DNA of 64,000 nt, taken from Symbiodinium natans. Taxonomy: Eukaryota; Sar; Dinophyceae; Suessiales; Symbiodiniaceae. The notes under the pieces are model-generated. The model was given only the letters and a program-made list of their open reading frames with translations. It did not search any database and was not told where the DNA came from. The stretch's first letter is position 1. Each line of letters begins with the position of its first letter. Position numbers and translations under genes: made by a program. This document shows, piece by piece, positions 56,568 to 63,986 of the stretch. The stretch is taken from positions 562,879 through 626,878 of the forward strand of contig CAJNDS010001213.1 of NCBI GenBank assembly GCA_905221605.1, given 5' to 3'.

Positions 56568-56801
56568 ATGAAGAATATAGTAGAATTTAAATTAACAAAC
56601 GAACCAAACGAAGGTTATAATCAAGACATCGGTTTTTGTAAATTTTGCCATAGCTATGTTCCTAAATCGTATTTTATCGGTTGTTATGGCAAAATATGTA
56701 AAACGTGCGTTAGATGTCGGGAAAAACATTTAACGGGTAATATATATGGGAAAACTTCTAAACATTTACCAGAACAAAATCTCGATAGCAAAAGTGGCTG
56801 A
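56568..56801 (+). CDS. small Cys-rich zinc-binding protein, 77 residues
   Basis: Contains FCKFCHSY (about residues 23-30) and ICKTCVRCREKH (about 43-54), that is two C-x2-C pairs about 18 residues apart plus an extra Cys and His, a treble-clef-like zinc ribbon. It probably binds nucleic acid or protein; the family is not recognised. Its last 56 bp overlap the next gene in another frame. The start is placed just after the hairpin. Confidence 0.62.
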   Translation: MKNIVEFKLTNEPNEGYNQDIGFCKFCHSYVPKSYFIGCYGKICKTCVRCREKHLTGNIYGKTSKHLPEQNLDSKSG

Positions 56802-57048
56802 AAAATGCGATTATTATGTTACAGGTATTGATTTAGATTGTTGGACGAGTTTAGGATGGGAACAAAGATTATTAAAATATGAACCCGAAACATTTAAGTT
56901 TATTTGGGCACAGATTGACTTAAGAAAACCACAGACAGAAGCACACATTAAAAGTATAATTGAACACTTGAAGCCGAAAGGGTGGTGTATTCAACACGTA
57001 AAAGAACCCTTGAGCGATGCCGATATTGAGGAGATTATCAGGGTCTAA
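56746..57048 (+). CDS. unknown small protein, 100 residues, overlapping its upstream neighbour
   Basis: Begins MGKLLNIYQNKISIAKVAEK and overlaps the zinc-binding gene by 56 bp. It contains YYVTGIDLDCWTSLGWEQRL and a helical C-terminus (EPLSDADIEEIIRV). No family or catalytic motif is recognised. A start at a later Met is not available, so the overlap seems genuine, perhaps with translation coupled to the upstream gene. Confidence 0.6.
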   Translation: MGKLLNIYQNKISIAKVAEKCDYYVTGIDLDCWTSLGWEQRLLKYEPETFKFIWAQIDLRKPQTEAHIKSIIEHLKPKGWCIQHVKEPLSDADIEEIIRV

Positions 57049-57056
57049 AGGGTAGA

Positions 57057-57072
57057 ATACGTAATAACGTAT
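57057..57072 (+). promoter_or_regulatory. short hairpin abutting an ATG
   Basis: 6-bp arms atacgt and acgtat around aata, ending on the base before the ATG at 57073. It has the same placement as the hairpins before 51773 and 56568. Confidence 0.4.
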
Positions 57073-57411
57073 ATGACCGAGGGTAAGGTGAGCACGGACA
57101 TGATTTATAACACTGTTATAGAAAATCACAATATGACTCAATTGAAGATTAACGAAATTTTAGGTATTGTTCAACAATTGGTTAAGGATAATGTTAAGAA
57201 ACCAAGCACTTATGAAAAAAACACAACGACAACACCAGTTGATAAAAGCGAGAAAAGCGATTGGAGCAAGAAAAGGAAAACTTACATGGAAAGACTGAAT
57301 AAGGGCGAAATCAAAGTCCCAAAAGAAGACACATTGAAATATTATGATATCGAATTCAACAAAGAACAAGAAAAGTATCAATTTAAAACACCCGCTAAAA
57401 GCGAGGAGTGA
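57073..57411 (+). CDS. unknown small Lys/Glu-rich protein, 112 residues
   Basis: The N-terminal 45 residues (containing VIENHNMTQLKINEILGIVQ) look like a helical oligomerisation segment. The rest is charged and Thr/Lys-rich and probably flexible, with a short ordered KEDTLKYYDIEF segment. No family is recognised. It converges on the myristoylation-candidate gene, and a perfect hairpin lies between their stops. Confidence 0.6.
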   Translation: MTEGKVSTDMIYNTVIENHNMTQLKINEILGIVQQLVKDNVKKPSTYEKNTTTTPVDKSEKSDWSKKRKTYMERLNKGEIKVPKEDTLKYYDIEFNKEQEKYQFKTPAKSEE

Positions 57412-57418
57412 GATGTGA

Positions 57419-57443
57419 TTTAATATTATTTGATAATATTAAA
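57419..57443. terminator. 11-bp perfect hairpin between convergent genes
   Basis: Arms tttaatattat and ataatattaaa around a 3-nt loop, between stops at 57411 and 57449. Confidence 0.75.
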
Positions 57444-57448
57444 ACTCA

Positions 57449-57826
57449 TCAAGGATAAATATGATATGAAAAGTTATTTAATTTATAAATGGCGATTGTT
57501 TCTTCAAGTTCTCCGAGGGTTGTTTTAAATACAAACCAATTATTTTTATCTTCGTTTTCGATGGGTATGTATGTCCTTAAATACCATTCGGTATAATGTG
57601 AACATCCAGTTATTATATCTTTTATTATCTTCCCGCGTATATCTTTACAAACTTCATCATTTACAACATATTTAAATATTACTTTACATGAGTGGTCTCT
57701 ATACAGTTCGGGGTTATCAACTGTAAATATACATTCACCCATCGAGAATTTAGGATGAACATGTATAGGTTTAGGATTTATTAAAGGTCGTGTTGTTGTT
57801 TGTTGGGTAGATGTTGAACTTCCCAT
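57449..57826 (-). CDS. unknown protein with a candidate N-myristoylation signal, 125 residues
   Basis: The N-terminus MGSSTST fits the eukaryotic myristoylation pattern (Gly2, Ser at 6), which would anchor the protein to membranes; this is a prediction. The remainder looks like a compact beta-rich domain with conserved-looking Cys, His and Trp/Tyr residues (SHYTEWYLRTYIP). No family is recognised. TTTTAAAGG lies 23 nt before the ATG, the spacing seen for early-type genes. Possible roles include membrane association during infection or egress. Confidence 0.65.
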   Translation of the reverse strand: MGSSTSTQQTTTRPLINPKPIHVHPKFSMGECIFTVDNPELYRDHSCKVIFKYVVNDEVCKDIRGKIIKDIITGCSHYTEWYLRTYIPIENEDKNNWFVFKTTLGELEETIAIYKLNNFSYHIYP

Positions 57827-57849
57827 GATTAAGGTTGTAACACGCTTTA

Positions 57850-57858
57850 CCTTTAAAA
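57850..57858 (-). promoter_or_regulatory. putative early promoter motif variant TTTTAAAGG
   Basis: Minus-strand motif 23 nt before the ATG at 57826, flanked by an inverted repeat (aacacg...cgtgtt). Confidence 0.4.
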
Positions 57859-57895
57859 CGTGTTAAACTTAATTATTAATGTAACCTATTAATAG

Positions 57896-58456
57896 TTAGG
57901 TTTGTTTGAGAATACTTTTGTTTGTTTTACATGCCAATATACTTTCAGCTTGTTTTTCCATTATATCAAATATTTCTTCATGAATATCATGTTTGAAGAA
58001 CTTATAATCGTGAGGCTTACATCTTGTATTCTTCTTAAATAAATATATGTCTATGACAATTTCAAGTATTATATAAACTTCACTATACATCTTGTTGTTG
58101 TAAAAGAATAAATCACCGAAACAAGTAGCACGTTTGTTAAAATATTCAGCGCAAAAGTGCAAGTCATAAAAATTATCATATATGGTTTTAATGTGCTCCA
58201 TTGTATTAGTATTGATATATTTACGAAAAAGATTTGGGTCTACTCTAAAATCAAAACAACAACGTTTTATTTCTTTCTGGGTTAAGTCTAAGGGATACAT
58301 CCGAGCAAACAGATATAGGTCATCATAAACATCATTGTCAATAATATCAGAACAAGTTAGGAATTCCTTAATATTGTCATTGACATTATCAGGAAAGCAC
58401 AACTCAAGGTTTTTTAACTTTTGACAGTTAGGACAATTGTAAATACAAGCCTTCAT
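57896..58456 (-). CDS. unknown protein with N-terminal CPNC motif, 186 residues
   Basis: I choose the ATG at 58456; a longer frame back to 58480 would need a TTG start and would cover the promoter motif. The product begins MKACIYNCPNCQKLKNLELC, a possible zinc knuckle. The rest is helical with many Asp, Tyr, Phe and Cys residues, including FDIMEKQAESILACKTNK near the end. No family is recognised. CTTAAAGAC lies 24 nt upstream and it is divergent from the integrase, so it is probably an early gene. Confidence 0.65.
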   Translation of the reverse strand: MKACIYNCPNCQKLKNLELCFPDNVNDNIKEFLTCSDIIDNDVYDDLYLFARMYPLDLTQKEIKRCCFDFRVDPNLFRKYINTNTMEHIKTIYDNFYDLHFCAEYFNKRATCFGDLFFYNNKMYSEVYIILEIVIDIYLFKKNTRCKPHDYKFFKHDIHEEIFDIMEKQAESILACKTNKSILKQT

Positions 58457-58537
58457 CTCACTAACATAATAAGTCGTCAAGTCTTTAAGTCGTTTTTAAG
58501 TCCTTTTTTATCATTGCTTCTTTTCTCTACTCTTTAT
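58457..58537. promoter_or_regulatory. divergent promoter region with four AAGTC repeats
   Basis: An 81-bp spacer between the 186-residue gene and the integrase. It contains four AAGTC words, and on the minus strand CTTAAAGAC (58481-58489), 24 nt before the leftward ATG. The 15-mer tcaagtctttaagtc recurs at 45727-45741. On the integrase side a TCTA lies 8 nt before its ATG but not in AT-rich context. Confidence 0.5.
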
Positions 58538-59470
58538 ATGAGTTTAAGCAAGGAAGAAATATTAAGCAATATATATTATGACTTAGAACGTGGTTATGGT
58601 AGCATTCAGAGTTTATACAAGGAAGCTAACAAAGATGGCGCAGGTGTGAGTCTTCAATTTGTTAAAGATTGGGTTAAAAAGCAACCTAACAAGCAAAAGC
58701 AAGGATACAAAAATTTTAATAGCTATTCTGCACCTTTTAGCAGATTTGAATTTCAGATTGATATTATGGATATGCAAAGCTTAATGAGAGACACAGGAAC
58801 AAAAGATAAATTGAGATATGCCCTTTTATGTATTGATATATTTAGCAAAAAAGTTCATGTCGTCCCATTAAAAAGTAAAGATGGTGTTGATGTATATGAT
58901 GCGGTTTTAGAGTGTTTCAAAACGTTAGGGCATCCGATGAGTATTTATTCAGACGATGAAGGTAGCTTCAATTCTAAAAAACTTCAAGATTATTTTAAAG
59001 GCGAAGGTATTAACCATATAGTAACATTGACACACGCTAACGTAGCCGAGAGAGCAATAAGAACCTTTAAGAAAATGATAGGAGACAGAGCCGAATTTAC
59101 TAAACAAAGTTGGTCTGAAATGTTGAAACCAGTATTAAAGAAATATAATAATATGATGGTTCATTCGAGCACAGGATTTACACCGAATAAAGCACACGAA
59201 GACGACAACGAAGTAAATGTAAAGGCTAATTTAGTGTTGAAAGAAAAATATTTAAGAAATTATCCTAAAATAGAAGAAGGGGATAAAGTCAAAATATACG
59301 ACAAAGGAAAAGGAAATTATAGTTCGAGGAAGGAGACCCGTAGTCGGTGGCATCCACAAATTTATACAGTTGCCAAAGTAGATAGAGATACCACATTAAA
59401 TAAGTTCTATATTTTAGAAGGTAAAACTAAACAGTATAATAGGCATGAACTATTATTAGTGAATGAATAA
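58538..59470 (+). CDS. retroviral-type (rve, DDE) integrase, 310 residues
   Basis: Inserts the element DNA into host chromosomes. The N-terminal IYYDLERGYGSIQSLYKEAN...VKDWVKKQ (residues 12-49) is typical of Maverick/PLV integrases. The catalytic core has Asp75 (FQIDIMDM), Asp139 (IYSDDEGSF) and Glu171 (NVAERAIRTFK). The C-terminal WHPQIYTVAKVDRD...KQYNRHELLLV looks like a chromo/SH3-type DNA-binding domain. I choose the ATG at 58538; upstream in-frame codons would run through the promoter repeats and give a poor leader. All three catalytic residues are present, so the enzyme may be active. Confidence 0.93.
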   Translation: MSLSKEEILSNIYYDLERGYGSIQSLYKEANKDGAGVSLQFVKDWVKKQPNKQKQGYKNFNSYSAPFSRFEFQIDIMDMQSLMRDTGTKDKLRYALLCIDIFSKKVHVVPLKSKDGVDVYDAVLECFKTLGHPMSIYSDDEGSFNSKKLQDYFKGEGINHIVTLTHANVAERAIRTFKKMIGDRAEFTKQSWSEMLKPVLKKYNNMMVHSSTGFTPNKAHEDDNEVNVKANLVLKEKYLRNYPKIEEGDKVKIYDKGKGNYSSRKETRSRWHPQIYTVAKVDRDTTLNKFYILEGKTKQYNRHELLLVNE

Positions 59471-59475
59471 AACAT

Positions 59476-59484
59476 CTTAAAGAC
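59476..59484 (+). promoter_or_regulatory. putative early promoter motif CTTAAAGAC
   Basis: 24 nt before the ATG at 59509, the same spacing as at the other early-type genes. It is only 9 nt from the alternative ATG at 59494, which favours 59509. Confidence 0.5.
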
Positions 59485-59508
59485 AAGAAAAGAATGATAA
59501 GTAGAGAT

Positions 59509-60126
59509 ATGACAAGATATGAGAACGGTAAAATTTATAAAATAGTTGATAATGGCTATAACATGTGTTATATTGGTAGCACTTGCGAAAGTTTAAGTCA
59601 AAGAATGGCAAGACATAGACATCATTATAATTCATATTTGAAGGGAAACCATGGAAAAACACGTTCGTTCGATATATTTGACACTTATGACATTTTAAAT
59701 TGTAAAATAGAATTAGTGGAGAATTATCCATGTAATAGCAAAGATGAGTTACTACGACGAGAAGGTTTTCACATACAAAATACTGAGTGTATTAACAAAC
59801 ATATAGCAGGAAGAACACAACAAGAATTCAGAGATGCTACAAAGGAACATAAACGTGAAACAGACAAAGCTTATAGAGAAAACAACAAGGAGAAGCTTAA
59901 AGCATACAGAGAGGAGCGAAAGGAACATTATCAAGAATATAATAGAAATTGGAAGCAGGACAACAAAGAACACGTTCAGAAATACAATAGTGAGTGGCGA
60001 CAGAACAACAAGCAAAAAGTGTCTGAAAAGGCAACGTGTGAGAAATGCGGGGCAATTGTAAGAAAATACGACATGAAGACACACCAACAGACTAAGAGAT
60101 GTATGCAACGCGGGAAAACGGCTTAA
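59509..60126 (+). CDS. GIY-YIG endonuclease with charged repeats and a C2HC zinc finger, 205 residues
   Basis: The nuclease domain starts almost at the N-terminus: GKIYKIVDNG...MCYIGSTCESLSQRMARH (about residues 7-37), with the catalytic Arg and a later Glu (LLRREGFHIQ). The central part is YRENNKEKLK-type charged repeats (about 110-180). The C-terminus holds CEKCGAIVRKYDMKTHQQTKRC (22 residues, C-x2-C-x11-H-x5-C). It resembles the other GIY-YIG protein at 51773 in layout. Its finger resembles that of the next gene. An ATG at 59494 would add five residues. Likely a site-specific nuclease, perhaps for recombination or for its own spread. Confidence 0.85.
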   Translation: MTRYENGKIYKIVDNGYNMCYIGSTCESLSQRMARHRHHYNSYLKGNHGKTRSFDIFDTYDILNCKIELVENYPCNSKDELLRREGFHIQNTECINKHIAGRTQQEFRDATKEHKRETDKAYRENNKEKLKAYREERKEHYQEYNRNWKQDNKEHVQKYNSEWRQNNKQKVSEKATCEKCGAIVRKYDMKTHQQTKRCMQRGKTA

Positions 60127-60130
60127 AGAG
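60122..60130 (+). promoter_or_regulatory. putative early promoter motif CTTAAAGAG
   Basis: 23 nt before the ATG at 60154, overlapping the end of the GIY-YIG gene. Confidence 0.45.
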
Positions 60131-60153
60131 TAGAAGCCTTATAGAATAATTGG

Positions 60154-60549
60154 ATGACAAGCTTTTTTGTGCATAATGGCAAAAAGTCAGTGATAGACGA
60201 CGAATTATTTGATATACTATGGAATTCGGTAGAAGATGCGGGAAGCTTTACCACAGACACCGAGAAAGAAGAAGAGCCCACGCGGGAACAGAAGCGTAAG
60301 GCATTAAATGACAGTAACAACGCAAAAAATAAGGAAAACGGATATTTTAGAGACTATTTTCAAACAAAGCTTAAAGTCGGTTGGACATGTGATAGATGCG
60401 GTGCGTGTATAAGCACAAAGGCGAATAAATCCCGCCATTACCTAACTCAAAAGTGTAAGTCACGACAGTTAGAAAAAAGACAAGACGAAGCAAGAGACAA
60501 AATTTTAAAATCAATAACGTTTGGGCATGTTCCAATGCCAATTAAATAA
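60154..60549 (+). CDS. C2HC zinc-finger protein, 131 residues
   Basis: The N-terminal half is acidic with a helix (DDELFDILWNSVEDAG). The C-terminal half has CDRC...HYLTQKC (C-x2-C-x12-H-x5-C, about residues 79-101) and a charged tail. The finger resembles that at the end of the upstream GIY-YIG protein, as if one domain had been shared out. Probably nucleic-acid binding, possibly regulatory. An early-type motif lies 23 nt upstream. It converges on the polymerase gene with a hairpin between. Confidence 0.7.
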   Translation: MTSFFVHNGKKSVIDDELFDILWNSVEDAGSFTTDTEKEEEPTREQKRKALNDSNNAKNKENGYFRDYFQTKLKVGWTCDRCGACISTKANKSRHYLTQKCKSRQLEKRQDEARDKILKSITFGHVPMPIK

Positions 60550-60575
60550 ATATTGATAATTGTTTTTATCAATAT
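60550..60575. terminator. 10-bp perfect hairpin between convergent genes
   Basis: Arms atattgataa and ttatcaatat around ttgttt, beginning one base after the zinc-finger gene stop and ending 9 bp from the polymerase stop. Confidence 0.75.
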
Positions 60576-60584
60576 CTATTTTTT

Positions 60585-63500
60585 CTACTTTATGCTAAAA
60601 AACCCATATGGCAAACTTTCTATGTTATTTATGTAATACCTTTTATTATCATAACTGCTTAGAGCTTGTTTTGTTTGTTTTATGCTATATATCTGATGAT
60701 TTTTTGAACGTATGCTGTTAAATGTTACGCTGTTATCTATACATTCATTGTTTAAGGTGTCTTCGTATCTTTTATAATTGAATTCTTTCTTAACTTTATG
60801 TTTTACTATGCCTTTGCTTTTCTTTTCTTCATTCTGTTCATTATGTATCTTGAATGCATAAGATTTAGGCTTTAATCCTATGAAGCTTGTTATTATCTTG
60901 CCGTCGCATTCATCTTTGAATTTTCCTAATACCTTCTTATTTTTTTGGTCATAGCATTTATGATTTTTATCATAGCCGCTAAAGTCCATGTGATTACTTA
61001 TTTCTTGGAAGTCTTCATATATATCATCTGTTTTAGTATGTATAACGAAGCTGTCAGTATCAGTATATATTAATCTTATGTTGTCTTCGTATTTCTTTTT
61101 TAGAACGTCATAATAAAACGAATACATATGTAACTTAGATAAGTCTAAGATACACATACCCGCATATATAGGCTTATTTAATAATACTGTGTGTTTTAGC
61201 TTTTCAACTCCTACGAGATTTTCATTAATTATATGTCTATGTTTAAATGTAGGACTATTAACACATTTTTGATAACGTTGAGGTGTATTAACTAATTCAA
61301 AATCTATATGTTCTCTTACGTTTTCCATTGTTTTACCGTAGCAAGCGTTATTCATTAATTTATACATATCTTTTTCAAAATCTGATGTTGCCTGTTTTCT
61401 TTTGTTAGTGTTAAAATCAATCCATGGTTTTAGCCATGCCTTTTGTTTGAAAGATATTGTTCTCCAAACACGCTTTATTTTCAAGCCTTGTTTCAGATAA
61501 TACTGTAAAATCTTAACGTGACATACATATCTATTTTTATCATATACATTTAAGATTAGCTTGTTTGTTTTCTCATCTGTAGGCTCTTTATTGTGATTAT
61601 ATGATTTATATATTCCCTTCTGTGTTTCCGATAACATGTCTGCGGTAACATTCATTATTTGCGGTGCTAATGGGTAATCCTTATGTTTCTCATGGACTTC
61701 GTCGGGATACTCTAAATCAACATCTACAATAAAGCCGAGAGAACCGTCAGTATAATTAATTATTTCTTCTTCGGTTAAGGGCTTATCTTCAAATTTAATA
61801 TCTTTGTATGGCAATTTTTGACACATGGCTAAACCATATAAGTTATTAGCATCTAAGTAATTTATATATGATGATTCCTTAGATTTATCATAATCTTCAC
61901 CCATGTATTTATTGTTTGCGTCTGCTTTTCTTAATGATGTTTGACACATGCCACCTCGAAGTCCTTTTTCAAACATTTTATAAATCTCTTCATCTTGAAC
62001 CAGTTGTAAGCAAACACCTGTTTTTAAAAGCATCGCGTCCCAACTAAAATTAGGTAATGTGTAATAATGAGCTGGGTCTAAGCCGTAATCTTCTAAACAT
62101 TTAGTTCTAAAGTTTTCAAAGACGTCTGTTAATAAAAACACATCTGTTTGCAAATATAAGTCGTGGTATTCTCCCAAGTCTTTTATGTTAAAATGGTTCC
62201 ATATGTGTTTTGCTCTGTCATATTCTTTTTGTTCTATGTTCTGTTCCGTAAGCTGACTATAAAAATCTTCAATTGATGGTAGGGATGTTTCATTAAATTT
62301 CTTAAAATCTGTGAAGTAATCATATGGATAAACGCCCTTATCCGTTAATAAATCTAAATCCTCATCTGATGTTATGTATTTGCTTGTTCTGCTGAATTTG
62401 AAGTTTTCCGTCCAATTTTCGCGCTTATCATTTTCTTCATATTTTGTTAGCTTAACAAGCTTATCTAAGGAAGAAGATAAAAAACTGAACGTATCTTTAA
62501 ACTCAAGCTCTTTAAGACAAAAGGTTATGAACTTTTCGCTGTTTTGTGCAATTACGTTTATTTCTTCTTTTTCCGTGTCTAACTTATCCAAGTTGGATAT
62601 AATTAAGTGCGCGTCATAATTCTTAAGATTATGAAAGAAAACTGGGATTTTGAAATCTTTAAAACAAAAATCAAGATTACATTTTAAGTGTGCTGGACCT
62701 CTATATTGTCCTGTAAAATGACAATGGTCTCTTACCTTCTTTTTTCCGTCCTTTTTGTTATCAAAACAACCGTTACAAATATGACACCTTTTGGCTTCGT
62801 CGTATTCTTTTTGTTCTTTGTCTGTTAAGTCATTCATTGATAAGGGATGTTTTATTACATACATGATTTCTTCCCTTATCTCATTCATGGTTTCGCAGAA
62901 TTTGTTCATGCAATCTTCACCTCTGTATAAGTAAGGCTTACATTCATCGGTTATTGAATTAACAACGTTTAACATAAAACCCGATGGTTTATGTTCCTGA
63001 TATGTCCCTTTTATACCTTCATCTGTTTGTGTTGTTAAACATTCAAAATCACCGTATATAACATATGGACATTTAAGCTTTTTATAGTGGTTCTTGAAAA
63101 ATGTTTTATCCTTTTCTGGCATCTCTACGTTTTGAATGTTATTTGCCATACATCCTTTTATAGTATGTTGCGTTAGTAAGTTTTCTTTCTGAAAGCCTTT
63201 CTGACAAAATTGACAATGAAACAGTTTTGTTTTATGTTTGTTTGTCTGAGAACTCATTAATCTCGAATAATCCTTTATCAAAACATAATGACTTTTATCA
63301 TCCTTTTCTAAGCGTAACAGATTTACATGACATGTTGGTCTTAACTTTTTTGTTATTCTGTCTGCTCTTATCTTTTGTTTATCCTCGTCTATAACATAAA
63401 CATTTATTGAAATACTACCTTCATTAATCTCTTCAAAATAATCTATATCATCATTAGAAGCTGGAAAATTAACATCATCCCATTTTAAGAAAGAGTCATT

Positions 63501-63986
63501 GTTTTTCAACTTATTATAATGATACATTCTTTCGGGATTGTGATTTTTAAAGATATTGTAAAAATAACATTGAACGCAATATTTGAAACAATAATCGTCA
63601 TCGTTTTTAATGTTGATACATGCCTTCTTTAATGATATCCACTTAGGTAATTCAATATAAGACCCTGCTCTTGTAGGGTCATATTTGTCATAATGGATTG
63701 TTATTTTCATTATCTTTTTTATTGTTAATCCTGAACGTTTTAATTGTGAGTTTTCTATTTGTTCCTCAATGTCGCCCGCCATGTTGTTTATGGCTTTGTT
63801 TAAATCTTCTTCGTTTAATATGTTGTATCTTCTGCTTCTTATTGTGTGTCTTACTTCATCCTCTTCTGGATGATTAAATGCGACATCCACTTCTATTAAC
63901 ACTTTCATTTGTTTTTCTTTTTTCAAGTATTCGGTTAATCTTTCTTTTTGGTATTTTAAATAAGATAAACCACGATAACCGTTCAA
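60585..63986 (-). CDS. polB: protein-primed family B DNA polymerase, 1133 residues
   Basis: Replicates the element genome, priming from a protein in this family. Exonuclease motifs: YGDFECL (residues 311-317), FHNLKNYDAH (451-460) and YHDLYLQTDVFLLTDVF (607-623). Polymerase motifs: A at LDANNLYGLA (Asp712), B at KLMNNACYG (876-884), C at YTDTDS (974-979), then GLKPKSYAF. All catalytic residues are present. Before the exonuclease lies a C-x2-C-x12-H-x4-C finger (258-279). Residues 401-437 (CHIC...DHCHFTGQYRGPAHLKC) are an endonuclease-VII-like zinc module common in Maverick polymerases. The N-terminal 250 residues may include the terminal protein. The start lies 14 bp from the window end, so an upstream start cannot be excluded. 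Confidence 0.93.
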   Translation of the reverse strand: MNGYRGLSYLKYQKERLTEYLKKEKQMKVLIEVDVAFNHPEEDEVRHTIRSRRYNILNEEDLNKAINNMAGDIEEQIENSQLKRSGLTIKKIMKITIHYDKYDPTRAGSYIELPKWISLKKACINIKNDDDYCFKYCVQCYFYNIFKNHNPERMYHYNKLKNNDSFLKWDDVNFPASNDDIDYFEEINEGSISINVYVIDEDKQKIRADRITKKLRPTCHVNLLRLEKDDKSHYVLIKDYSRLMSSQTNKHKTKLFHCQFCQKGFQKENLLTQHTIKGCMANNIQNVEMPEKDKTFFKNHYKKLKCPYVIYGDFECLTTQTDEGIKGTYQEHKPSGFMLNVVNSITDECKPYLYRGEDCMNKFCETMNEIREEIMYVIKHPLSMNDLTDKEQKEYDEAKRCHICNGCFDNKKDGKKKVRDHCHFTGQYRGPAHLKCNLDFCFKDFKIPVFFHNLKNYDAHLIISNLDKLDTEKEEINVIAQNSEKFITFCLKELEFKDTFSFLSSSLDKLVKLTKYEENDKRENWTENFKFSRTSKYITSDEDLDLLTDKGVYPYDYFTDFKKFNETSLPSIEDFYSQLTEQNIEQKEYDRAKHIWNHFNIKDLGEYHDLYLQTDVFLLTDVFENFRTKCLEDYGLDPAHYYTLPNFSWDAMLLKTGVCLQLVQDEEIYKMFEKGLRGGMCQTSLRKADANNKYMGEDYDKSKESSYINYLDANNLYGLAMCQKLPYKDIKFEDKPLTEEEIINYTDGSLGFIVDVDLEYPDEVHEKHKDYPLAPQIMNVTADMLSETQKGIYKSYNHNKEPTDEKTNKLILNVYDKNRYVCHVKILQYYLKQGLKIKRVWRTISFKQKAWLKPWIDFNTNKRKQATSDFEKDMYKLMNNACYGKTMENVREHIDFELVNTPQRYQKCVNSPTFKHRHIINENLVGVEKLKHTVLLNKPIYAGMCILDLSKLHMYSFYYDVLKKKYEDNIRLIYTDTDSFVIHTKTDDIYEDFQEISNHMDFSGYDKNHKCYDQKNKKVLGKFKDECDGKIITSFIGLKPKSYAFKIHNEQNEEKKSKGIVKHKVKKEFNYKRYEDTLNNECIDNSVTFNSIRSKNHQIYSIKQTKQALSSYDNKRYYINNIESLPYGFFSIK

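Noticed and set aside
58457-58480. TTG start extending the 186-residue protein to 194
   Set aside because: It would need a TTG start and would bring the frame right up to the promoter motif; the ATG at 58456 restores the usual 24-nt spacing.
58421-58537. 39-residue N-terminal extension of the integrase
   Set aside because: It overlaps the divergent gene and the promoter repeats, and Maverick-type integrases start with the IYYD region soon after the Met.
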